DNA of 45,587 bases, from contig NZ_FMCU01000034.1 of the NCBI RefSeq assembly GCF_900091525.1, forward strand, positions 1 to 45,587, written 5' to 3'. The position numbers were made by a program, and so were the translations under genes. Source of the stretch: Micromonospora matsumotoense. Its GTDB lineage: Bacteria; Actinomycetota; Actinomycetes; Mycobacteriales; Micromonosporaceae. This document shows, piece by piece, positions 32,194 through 39,539 of the stretch (position 1 is the stretch's first letter; each line of letters starts with the position of its first letter). Under the pieces are notes generated by a model. The model saw only the letters and a list, made by a program, of their open reading frames with translations, did no database searches and was not told the DNA's origin.

Positions 32194-33837
32194 ATGGCCG
32201 AGCTGACCATCTCGACGGAGGAGATCCGCGGCGCCCTGGAGCGCTACGTCTCCTCCTACTCGACCGACGTCTCCCGCGAGGAGGTCGGCACCGTCGCCGA
32301 CACCGGTGACGGCATCGCCCACGTCGAGGGCCTGCCCTCGACCATGACCAACGAGCTCCTGGAGTTCGAGGACGGCACGCTCGGCGTGGCGTTGAACCTC
32401 GACGTCCGGGAGATCGGTGTCGTCGTTCTCGGTGACTCCGCCAAGCTGGAGGAGGGGCAGCGCGTCAAGCGCACCGGCCGGGTGCTCTCCGTGCCGGTCG
32501 GCGACGCCTTCCTCGGCCGCGTGGTCAACGCGCTCGGCCAGCCGATCGACGGCCTCGGCGACATCGCCGACGAGGGCTTCCGCGAGCTGGAGCTCCAGGC
32601 CCCGAACGTGATGTCCCGGCAGTCGGTCGACGAGCCGCTGCAGACCGGCATCAAGGCGATCGACGCGATGACCCCGATCGGTCGGGGCCAGCGGCAGCTG
32701 ATCATCGGCGACCGGAAGACCGGCAAGACCACCGTCGCGCTGGACACCATCCTCAACCAGCGGGACAACTGGCGTTCCGGCGACCCCAAGAAGCAGGTTC
32801 GCTGCATCTACGTCGCCATCGGCCAGAAGGCCTCCACGATCGCCTCGATCAAGGGCATCCTGGAGGACGCGGGCGCGCTGGAGTACACCACCATCGTGGC
32901 CTCCCCGGCGTCCGACCCGGCCGGCTTCAAGTACCTCGCCCCCTACACCGGCTCGTCCATCGGGCAGCACTGGATGTACGGCGGCAAGCACGTCCTGATC
33001 GTCTTCGACGACCTGAGCAAGCAGGCCGAGGCGTACCGGGCCGTGTCGCTGCTGCTGCGTCGCCCGCCGGGCCGTGAGGCGTACCCGGGTGACGTCTTCT
33101 ACCTGCACTCCCGCCTGCTGGAGCGCTGCGCGAAGCTCTCCGACGCGCTGGGTGGCGGCTCGATGACCGGCCTGCCGATCATCGAGACGAAGGCCAACGA
33201 CATCTCGGCCTTCATCCCGACCAACGTCATCTCGATCACCGACGGCCAGATCTTCCTGGAGTCCGACCTGTTCAACCAGGGCGTCCGGCCGGCCATCAAC
33301 GTCGGCACCTCGGTCTCCCGGGTCGGCGGCGCCGCCCAGATGAAGCCGATGAAGAAGGTCTCCGGCTCGCTGCGGCTCAACCTGGCCCAGTTCCGTGAGC
33401 TGGAGGCGTTCGCCGCCTTCGCCTCCGACCTGGACAAGGCCTCGCAGGCCCAGCTGAACCGGGGTTCCCGGCTGGTCGAGCTGCTCAAGCAGCCGAACTA
33501 CTCGCCGTACCCGGTGCAGGAGCAGGTCGTCTCGGTCTGGTCCGGCGTCGAGGGCAAGCTGGACGACGTCCCGGTCGGCGAGGTCCGTCGCTTCGAGTCG
33601 GAGTTCCTCCAGTACCTGCGGCACAAGCACGAGGGCGTGCTGGCCTCGATCGCCGGCGGCAAGTGGGGCGACGACATCGCGGCCTCGCTCGACTCGGCCA
33701 TCGCCGAGTTCAAGCAGGTCTTCCTCGGCAAGGCCGACGAGCACCGGGTCAACGACGCGCCCGCCAAGCCGCTGGAGGGCGGGGCGGACCGGGAGACGGT
33801 CACCCGTTACGCCGGCGGCGACGCCGAGAAGCAGTAG
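32194..33837 (+). CDS. atpA: ATP synthase subunit alpha
   Basis: Regulatory nucleotide-binding subunit of the F1 hexamer, 547 aa. The P-loop is GDRKTGKT at 172-179, and the family signature (PAINVGTSVSRVG) is intact. It has a C-terminal extension beyond the E. coli end (about the last 35 residues, acidic and basic mixed, ending GGDAEKQ). Comparable extensions in mycobacterial alpha suppress ATP hydrolysis. AAGGAAG ribosome site; atpG follows after 9 nt. Confidence 0.97.
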   Translation: MAELTISTEEIRGALERYVSSYSTDVSREEVGTVADTGDGIAHVEGLPSTMTNELLEFEDGTLGVALNLDVREIGVVVLGDSAKLEEGQRVKRTGRVLSVPVGDAFLGRVVNALGQPIDGLGDIADEGFRELELQAPNVMSRQSVDEPLQTGIKAIDAMTPIGRGQRQLIIGDRKTGKTTVALDTILNQRDNWRSGDPKKQVRCIYVAIGQKASTIASIKGILEDAGALEYTTIVASPASDPAGFKYLAPYTGSSIGQHWMYGGKHVLIVFDDLSKQAEAYRAVSLLLRRPPGREAYPGDVFYLHSRLLERCAKLSDALGGGSMTGLPIIETKANDISAFIPTNVISITDGQIFLESDLFNQGVRPAINVGTSVSRVGGAAQMKPMKKVSGSLRLNLAQFRELEAFAAFASDLDKASQAQLNRGSRLVELLKQPNYSPYPVQEQVVSVWSGVEGKLDDVPVGEVRRFESEFLQYLRHKHEGVLASIAGGKWGDDIAASLDSAIAEFKQVFLGKADEHRVNDAPAKPLEGGADRETVTRYAGGDAEKQ

Positions 33838-33846
33838 GGCTGACTC

Positions 33847-34776
33847 ATGGCGGCCCAGGTACGCGTTCTTCGTCAACGGATCCGTTCGGCGAAGGGGATG
33901 AAGAAGATCACCAAGGCGATGGAGCTCGTGGCGACGAGCCGCATCGCCAAGGCCCAGGCCCGGGTGACGGCGTCCCTGCCGTACGCCCAGGCGATCACCG
34001 GCGTGCTCACGGCGCTGGCCTCGAACGCCCGGATCGACCACCCGCTGCTCACCCCGCGCGAGCAGGTGCGGCGGGCGGGCGTCCTGCTGGTCACCTCCGA
34101 CCGGGGCCTGGCCGGTGGGTACAGCTCCAACGCGATCAGGACCGCCGAGTCGCTGATCGCCCGGCTCACCGCCGACGGCAAGGAGCCGGTGCTCTACGTC
34201 ATCGGGCGTAAGGGTCTGACGTTCTACCGGTTCCGCAACCGGGAGATCGCGGCGAACTGGACCGGCTTCTCGGAGCAGCCCACCTTCGCCGACGCCCGGG
34301 AGGTCGGTGAGACGCTGATCTCGGCGTTCACCGCCGGTGCGGACGACACCGACGGTGACGCCGGACCGGACGGCGTGCTCGGCATCGACGAGTTGCACAT
34401 CGTCTACACCGAGTTCCACAGCCTGATGACGCAGAACCCGGTTACCAAGATCATTGGGCCGATGCAGGTCGAGGACCGGCCGCGCTCCGAGGGGCTGCTG
34501 CCGGCGTACGAGTTCGAGCCGGAGGCGGAGTCGCTGCTCGACGCGCTGTTGCCGAGGTACATCAACACGCGGATCTACGCGGCGTTGCTGGAGTCGGCGG
34601 CGAGCGAGTCGGCGGCCCGTCGGCGGGCGATGAAGAGCGCCACCGACAACGCCGAAGACATGATCGAGAAGTACACGCGTGAGATGAACTCGGCCCGCCA
34701 GGCCGGGATCACCCAGGAGATCAGTGAGATCGTCGGCGGCGCGAACGCGCTGGCCGCGTCGGGAAGTGAAGTGTGA
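33847..34776 (+). CDS. atpG: ATP synthase subunit gamma
   Basis: Central rotor shaft of F1, 309 aa. The N-terminal helix is typical (RVLRQRIRSAKGMKKITKAMELVATS), and the C-terminal helix has SAARRRAMKSATDNAEDMI. An acidic Gly/Asp-rich loop at about residues 163-178 (GADDTDGDAGPDG) extends beyond the E. coli sequence; a loop inserted at a comparable place in mycobacterial gamma is reported to affect coupling. The stop overlaps the atpD start (TGATG). Confidence 0.96.
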   Translation: MAAQVRVLRQRIRSAKGMKKITKAMELVATSRIAKAQARVTASLPYAQAITGVLTALASNARIDHPLLTPREQVRRAGVLLVTSDRGLAGGYSSNAIRTAESLIARLTADGKEPVLYVIGRKGLTFYRFRNREIAANWTGFSEQPTFADAREVGETLISAFTAGADDTDGDAGPDGVLGIDELHIVYTEFHSLMTQNPVTKIIGPMQVEDRPRSEGLLPAYEFEPEAESLLDALLPRYINTRIYAALLESAASESAARRRAMKSATDNAEDMIEKYTREMNSARQAGITQEISEIVGGANALAASGSEV

Positions 34777-36233
34777 TGACTGTATCCGCAGTTGCCGGGG
34801 GACCGGCAGAGACCAGGACGGCCACCGGTCGCGTGGTTCGGGTCATCGGCCCGGTCGTCGACGCCGAGTTCCCGCGCGACGCCATGCCGGCCCTGTTCAA
34901 CGCCCTGCACGTCGAGGTGAAGCTCTCCGGTGGTGAGAAGACGCTGACCCTGGAGGTCGCCCAGCACCTGGGTGACAACCTGATCCGCGCCATCTCCATG
35001 CAGCCGACCGACGGTCTGGTCCGGGGCGCCGAGGTGACCGACACCGGTTCGCCGATCACCGTACCGGTGGGCGACGCGGTCAAGGGCCACGTCTTCAACG
35101 CCATCGGCGAGTGCCTCAACCTCACCGAGGGCGAGACGCTCGACCCCGATGACCGGTGGGGCATCCACCGCAAGGCTCCGGCCTTCGCCGACCTGGAGCC
35201 GAAGACCGAGATGCTGGAGACCGGCATCAAGGTCATCGACCTGCTCGCCCCGTACGTCAAGGGCGGCAAGATCGGCCTGTTCGGCGGCGCGGGCGTGGGC
35301 AAGACGGTGCTCATCCAGGAGATGATCACCCGGGTGGCCCGGAACTTCGGTGGCACCTCGGTCTTCGCCGGCGTGGGTGAGCGCACCCGTGAGGGCAACG
35401 ACCTCATCGCCGAGATGACCGAGTCGGGCGTCATCGACAAGACCGCGCTGGTCTTCGGCCAGATGGACGAGCCGCCGGGCACCCGGCTGCGGGTGGCGCT
35501 GTCCGCGCTGACCATGGCGGAGTACTTCCGCGACGTGAAGAAGCAGGAGGTGCTGCTCTTCATCGACAACATCTTCCGCTTCACCCAGGCCGGTTCCGAG
35601 GTCTCCACGCTGCTCGGCCGGATGCCGAGCGCGGTGGGTTACCAGCCGACCCTGGCCGACGAGATGGGCGAGCTCCAGGAGCGGATCACCTCCGTCCGGG
35701 GCCAGGCCATCACCTCGCTCCAGGCGATCTACGTGCCCGCCGACGACTACACCGACCCGGCGCCGGCGACCACCTTCGCCCACCTGGACGCGACCACCAA
35801 CCTGGAGCGGTCGATCTCCGACAAGGGCATCTACCCGGCCGTGGACCCGCTGGCGTCCTCGTCCCGGATCCTCGCCCCGGAGTTCGTCGGCGAGGAGCAC
35901 TTCACGGTGGCGACCGAGGTCAAGCGCATCCTCCAGCGCTACAAGGACCTCCAGGACATCATCGCGATCCTCGGCATCGAGGAGCTGTCCGAAGAGGACA
36001 AGCTCACCGTCGGCCGGGCCCGCCGGATCGAGCGTTTCCTCTCGCAGAACACCTACGCCGCCGAGCAGTTCACCGGCGTGCCGGGCTCGACGGTCGCGAT
36101 CGCCGAGACCATCGAGGCGTTCAAGAAGATCAGCGAGGGCGAGTACGACCACTTCCCCGAGCAGGCCTTCTTCATGTGCGGTGGTCTGGAGGACCTGGAG
36201 CGCAAGGCGAAGGAGCTGATGTCGGAGGGCTGA
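34776..36233 (+). CDS. atpD: ATP synthase subunit beta
   Basis: Catalytic subunit of F1, 485 aa. The Walker A motif is GGAGVGKT at 170-177, the catalytic Glu lies in GVGERTREGND, and the DELSEED-type segment reads IEELSEEDKL. The ATG at 34776 overlaps the atpG stop; a GTG one codon upstream is also possible. A perfect palindrome 20 nt after the stop probably ends the main atp transcript, so the epsilon gene is not directly linked. Confidence 0.97.
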   Translation: MTVSAVAGGPAETRTATGRVVRVIGPVVDAEFPRDAMPALFNALHVEVKLSGGEKTLTLEVAQHLGDNLIRAISMQPTDGLVRGAEVTDTGSPITVPVGDAVKGHVFNAIGECLNLTEGETLDPDDRWGIHRKAPAFADLEPKTEMLETGIKVIDLLAPYVKGGKIGLFGGAGVGKTVLIQEMITRVARNFGGTSVFAGVGERTREGNDLIAEMTESGVIDKTALVFGQMDEPPGTRLRVALSALTMAEYFRDVKKQEVLLFIDNIFRFTQAGSEVSTLLGRMPSAVGYQPTLADEMGELQERITSVRGQAITSLQAIYVPADDYTDPAPATTFAHLDATTNLERSISDKGIYPAVDPLASSSRILAPEFVGEEHFTVATEVKRILQRYKDLQDIIAILGIEELSEEDKLTVGRARRIERFLSQNTYAAEQFTGVPGSTVAIAETIEAFKKISEGEYDHFPEQAFFMCGGLEDLERKAKELMSEG

Positions 36234-36253
36234 GCCCCTCGACAGTCGTCCCA

Positions 36254-36287
36254 CGAAGGCCACCCCGGTGCACCGGGGTGGCCTTCG
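36254..36287 (+). terminator. Terminator after atpD
   Basis: Perfect palindrome: CGAAGGCCACCCCGG (36254-36268), TGCA, CCGGGGTGGCCTTCG (36273-36287). The TGCA centre is self-complementary, so the whole 34-nt stretch is one dyad. It lies between atpD and the LCP gene. Confidence 0.7.
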
Positions 36288-36486
36288 GTCGTTGTCGTGG
36301 CTGGTCGCAGCCGGTGTCCGGTTGCCGGGTAAGCGGTTCCCAGGCGGGCGAGGTACCGTTTCGAGCGCGACGCCGGGAACGAGCGTCGATTCGGTGCAAC
36401 TTTTCGACGGTGCGCGACCGTCTTCTGTTCGTGGACGTGACGAGTTTTCGTGACGCATCCTCGTGGCGCGACGAATGGAGCTGCTC

Positions 36487-37623
36487 GTGGGTAAGTCCGG
36501 CAAGGGCGGCGGCAAGTCGTCCATCTGGTCGGGGGTGCCGCGCTGGGCCCGGGTGTGCACCGTCTTCGGGGTGGTGCTGATGCTGCTCAGCGGCGCGGTC
36601 CTGGTGGGCTACGAGACCCTGCTGTCGCGTTACGAGGGCTCGGTGGGCAAGGCCGACCTCTTCGGTGACAAGGCGGCCGGGGCACAGGAGCGCAAGAGCA
36701 ACGTCAAGGGGCCGCTGAACATCCTGCTCGTGGGGATCGACCCACGGGACGCGAAGACCCCGCCACTGGCCGACTCGATCATGGTGCTGCACGTGCCCGC
36801 GTCGCTGGAGCAGGCCTACATCTTCTCCATTCCGCGCGATCTCTACGTGGACATCCCCAAGTTCGACAAGGCCGGCTACCGGGGCGGCTCCGGCAAGATC
36901 AACGGAGCGATGTCGCACGGCAGCATCGTCGAGGGCAAGAACCCCAGCGCCCCGCAGGGCTTCGAACTGCTCGCCAAGACCGTGCAGAAGGCGACCGGGA
37001 TCGAACGGTTCGACGCGGGCGCGATCATCAACTTCACCGGCTTCCAGAAGATCGTCGACGCGATGGGCGGCGTCGACATGTACATCGAGCGGGAGGTCAA
37101 GTCCGAGCACCGGGAGCCGAACGGCAAGCACCGCAAGGGCAACCCGTACGGCGAGGGCTACATCGGGCCGCAGGCGGTCTACAAGAAGGGCAACCAGCAC
37201 CTCAGCGGCTGGCAGGCGCTGGACTACGTGCGGCAGCGCTACCCGAAGAACGGCGTCCCGGACGCCGACTACGGCCGGCAGCGGCACCAGCAGCAGTTCA
37301 TCAAGGCGATGGTCACCCAGGCGTTCAGCGCCGACGTGGTGACCAACCCGATCAAGCTGGACCGGGTGATCCGGGCCGCCGGCCAGTCGCTGACCTTCAA
37401 CGGCCGGGGCAGCAGCGTGGTCGACTTCGCCATCGCGCTCAAGGGCATCCGCTCGGAGAACGTCGAGCTGATCAAGCTGCCGGGGGAGGGGATCGGCACC
37501 GGCAACGGCTACCGGGGCGAGCGGTTGCTGCCCGCCGCCGACGACTTCTTCACCGCCCTCGGCAAGGAGCAGTTGGACGCCTTCCTGCTGGAGCACCCGG
37601 AGTTCCGCAACAAGACCAGGTGA
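36487..37623 (+). CDS. LytR-CpsA-Psr (LCP) family cell-wall ligase
   Basis: A 378-aa membrane-anchored phosphotransferase that attaches polymers such as teichoic acids or arabinogalactan-like glycans from lipid carriers to peptidoglycan. It has a short basic cytoplasmic start, one membrane helix (about residues 20-45) and an extracellular LCP domain with NILLVGIDPRD, ADSIMVLHV, the signature SIPRDLYVDIP, and ALDYVRQRYPKNGVPDADYGRQRHQQ. I chose GTG at 36487, which has GGAG 6 nt upstream; GTG 36463 and ATG 36475 are alternatives. It sits between atpD and atpC, flanked by two hairpins. Confidence 0.88.
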   Translation: MGKSGKGGGKSSIWSGVPRWARVCTVFGVVLMLLSGAVLVGYETLLSRYEGSVGKADLFGDKAAGAQERKSNVKGPLNILLVGIDPRDAKTPPLADSIMVLHVPASLEQAYIFSIPRDLYVDIPKFDKAGYRGGSGKINGAMSHGSIVEGKNPSAPQGFELLAKTVQKATGIERFDAGAIINFTGFQKIVDAMGGVDMYIEREVKSEHREPNGKHRKGNPYGEGYIGPQAVYKKGNQHLSGWQALDYVRQRYPKNGVPDADYGRQRHQQQFIKAMVTQAFSADVVTNPIKLDRVIRAAGQSLTFNGRGSSVVDFAIALKGIRSENVELIKLPGEGIGTGNGYRGERLLPAADDFFTALGKEQLDAFLLEHPEFRNKTR

Positions 37624-37638
37624 TCCGCCCGGTGCCGA

Positions 37639-37676
37639 CACCACCTCCCGGCCAGCCGACACGCCGGGTGGTGGTG
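37639..37676 (+). terminator. Terminator after the LCP gene
   Basis: CACCACC-T-CCCGGC (37639-37652) pairs with GCCGGG-T-GGTGGTG (37663-37676): 13 bp with one T-T mismatch and a 10-nt loop, 16 nt past the LCP stop. Confidence 0.6.
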
Positions 37677-37694
37677 CACGTCTCGCCACCCGCG

Positions 37695-37724
37695 TTGGGG
37701 TGTCCACCGCGCTCAGACTAGACT
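37695..37724 (+). promoter_or_regulatory. Promoter of atpC
   Basis: TTGGGG (37695-37700), an 18-nt spacer, then TAGACT (37719-37724). This is the best -35/-10 pair I see in the window. The start point would be near 37731, leaving a leader of about 27 nt with AAGGAG before the GTG at 37758. Confidence 0.55.
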
Positions 37725-37757
37725 TTCGGCAATCCGTCGCCGCAGCAAGGAGACAGC

Positions 37758-38036
37758 GTGGCACAGCAGCTTCACGTCGACCTCGTAGCCGTCGAGGAGA
37801 AGGTCTGGTCCGGCGAGGCCGAGATGGTCGTCGCCCGCACGACCGAGGGTGAGCTGGGTGTGCTGCCGGGGCACGCGCCGTTGCTCGGCCAGCTCGCCGA
37901 GCCCAGCCAGGTCCGGATCAAGCAGGCCGGCGGCCAGCAGGTCGCCTACGACATCACCGGCGGGTTCCTGTCGGTCGGCGCGGAGAGCGTGACAGTGCTC
38001 GCCGAGAGCGCCACCCCGGCAACTCCGGCCCGCTGA
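37758..38036 (+). CDS. atpC: ATP synthase subunit epsilon, short form
   Basis: A 92-aa F1 subunit that connects gamma to the c-ring. The N-terminal beta-sandwich is complete (LHVDLVAVEEKVWSGEAEMVVART, GELGVLPGHAPLL, GGFLSV), but the protein ends after it (ESATPATPAR). The C-terminal two-helix domain, which inhibits ATP hydrolysis in many bacteria, is missing. Most epsilon subunits have 120-140 aa. GTG start with AAGGAG upstream. The gene is separated from atpD by 1.5 kb, an LCP gene and two hairpins, and has its own promoter. Confidence 0.93.
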   Translation: MAQQLHVDLVAVEEKVWSGEAEMVVARTTEGELGVLPGHAPLLGQLAEPSQVRIKQAGGQQVAYDITGGFLSVGAESVTVLAESATPATPAR

Positions 38037-38048
38037 GCCCGCCCGCCG

Positions 38049-38504
38049 ATGCAGATCGTCGAAGGGATCGGAATCGGCATCGCGGTGATTCTGGTCGCGG
38101 TCCTGATCCTCTTCGTCCGGCGCGCGTTGGTGACCCGTAGCGGTGGCATCATCCGGCTGAGCGTCCGGGTCACCACCGTCCTGGACGGCCGGGGCTGGTC
38201 CCCGGGCTTCGCGCGGTTCGTCGGCGACCAGCTCCGCTGGTACCGGATGTTCAGCTTCGCCCTGCGGCCCAAGCGGGTGCTGTCCCGCAAGGAGCTGATG
38301 GTGGAGCGACGGCGGCTCCCCGAGGGGCAGGAACGGCTCTCCATGCCGTCCGACTGGGTGATCCTCCGCTGTACCAGTCAACACGCACCGGTCGAGATCG
38401 CCATGGCCCGCTCCACGGTGACCGGTTTCTCCTCCTGGCTCGAGGCCGCCCCGCCCGGGGCGGCCTCGCCACGTATGGCGTCCCAGGACTGGCCGGCCGC
38501 CTGA
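38049..38504 (+). CDS. DUF2550 membrane protein
   Basis: A 151-aa protein with one N-terminal membrane helix (about residues 5-27, GIGIGIAVILVAVLILFVRR) and a cytoplasmic DUF2550 domain (RSGGIIRLSVRVTTV ... WYRMFSFALRPKRVLSRKELMVERRR). The family is found next to atpC in many actinobacteria (Rv1312 in M. tuberculosis); function unknown. It starts 12 nt after atpC and is presumably co-transcribed with it. Confidence 0.88.
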   Translation: MQIVEGIGIGIAVILVAVLILFVRRALVTRSGGIIRLSVRVTTVLDGRGWSPGFARFVGDQLRWYRMFSFALRPKRVLSRKELMVERRRLPEGQERLSMPSDWVILRCTSQHAPVEIAMARSTVTGFSSWLEAAPPGAASPRMASQDWPAA

Positions 38505-38528
38505 CCCGTGGCCTGCGGTGCCGGCCGG

Positions 38529-38565
38529 CACCGGGTCGGACGTGGGAGCCCCCGCCCGACCGGTG
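38529..38565. terminator. Hairpin between convergent DUF2550 and VOC genes
   Basis: CACCGG-G-TCGG (38529-38539) / CCGACCGGTG (38556-38565) with one bulged G and a 16-nt loop, inside a 64-nt convergent gap. It is likely to act for both strands. Confidence 0.5.
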
Positions 38566-38568
38566 TTC

Positions 38569-38991
38569 CTACGGTTCCTCAGCGGCGACCAGTTCGACCT
38601 CGTAACCCTGCCCGTCGGTGAGGTAGCCGGCGTAGCTGTCCGGGCCGCCGGCGTGCGGGTGACGGTCGGCGAACAGCAGTGTCCAGCCCTGGGCCGGCGC
38701 GGCGGCCACCAGCCGGTCCACCGCGTGCGGCGGACCGGCGTGGAAGGCCAGGTGGTTGAGGCCCGGGGCGAGCCGGTCGTGGACCCGCCCGGCCAGCGCC
38801 GGGGACTCCTCCAACACCAGGTACGTCGTGCCGTGCCGCCAGGACCGGCCGGCCGGCCAGTCCTGGTACGGCGTCCAGCCGAGTGCACCGAGCAGCCAGC
38901 CCCAGCTCCGCTTCGCGGCGGCCAGGTCGGGTACCCAGACCTCGACGTGGTGCAGCCCGCCCGTGCTCAGCGCTTGCCGCCCGGCACCCAT
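38569..38991 (-). CDS. VOC (glyoxalase/bleomycin-resistance fold) protein
   Basis: A 140-aa single VOC domain: LHHVEVWVPDLAAAKRSWGWLLGALGW at the start (first metal-type His), LNHLAFHAGPPHAVDRLVAAAPAQGW in the middle, and YLTDGQGYEVELVA at the end (acidic ligand). Metal ligands of the H-H-E type are visible but the substrate is unknown. The ATG at 38991 lies inside the 3' end of the adenosyltransferase gene (25-nt overlap); no later start codon precedes the domain. The two form one leftward unit. Confidence 0.78.
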   Translation of the reverse strand: MGAGRQALSTGGLHHVEVWVPDLAAAKRSWGWLLGALGWTPYQDWPAGRSWRHGTTYLVLEESPALAGRVHDRLAPGLNHLAFHAGPPHAVDRLVAAAPAQGWTLLFADRHPHAGGPDSYAGYLTDGQGYEVELVAAEEP

Positions 38992-39539
38992 AGCACATCG
39001 CCGCCCGGATTGGCCGTTCTTGACAGGATGAACAGCAGGTCGGAGAGGCGGTTGAGATACTTGGCCGGAAGGGAGCCGGTGCGATCCGGATCGTGGGCGA
39101 CCAACGCCCAGGCCGCCCGTTCGGCGCGCCGGGCGGTCGTCCGGGCCACGTGCAGCAGCGCCGCGCCCGGGGTGCCGCCGGGGAGGATGAAGGAGTCGAG
39201 CTTGCTCAGACGTCCGTTGTACTCGTCGCACCAGCCTTCGAGGCGTTCGACGTACTCCTCGGTGACCCGCAGCGGCGGGTACGCCGGCTCCGGCTCGACG
39301 GGGGTGGCCAGGTCGGCGCCGACGTCGAACATGTCGTTCTGGATCGCCTCCAGCACGGCCCGCAGCTCGTCGTCGAGCTGGCCCAGGGCGAGCGCGACGC
39401 CGATCGCGGCGTTGCACTCGTCGACATCCGCGTACGCGGCGATCCGTGGATCGGTCTTCGGCACCTGCTCGTTGTTGCTCAGCCTGGTCATGCCGGCGTC
39501 GCCGGCCTTGGTGTAGATGCGCGTGAGGTGGACGGCCAT
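38967..39539 (-). CDS. pduO: PduO-type cob(I)alamin adenosyltransferase
   Basis: Transfers the 5'-deoxyadenosyl group of ATP to cob(I)alamin, making coenzyme B12 for enzymes such as methylmalonyl-CoA mutase. It is 190 aa, with the ATP-binding N-terminal motif TRIYTKAGDAGMT at residues 5-17, DECNAAIG, the helix VARTTARRAERAAW, and the C-terminal YLNRLSDLLFILSR. The ATG at 39539 is 7 nt after a -10 hexamer, so it looks leaderless. Its start codon overlaps that of the divergent murA. Confidence 0.93.
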   Translation of the reverse strand: MAVHLTRIYTKAGDAGMTRLSNNEQVPKTDPRIAAYADVDECNAAIGVALALGQLDDELRAVLEAIQNDMFDVGADLATPVEPEPAYPPLRVTEEYVERLEGWCDEYNGRLSKLDSFILPGGTPGAALLHVARTTARRAERAAWALVAHDPDRTGSLPAKYLNRLSDLLFILSRTANPGGDVLWVPGGKR

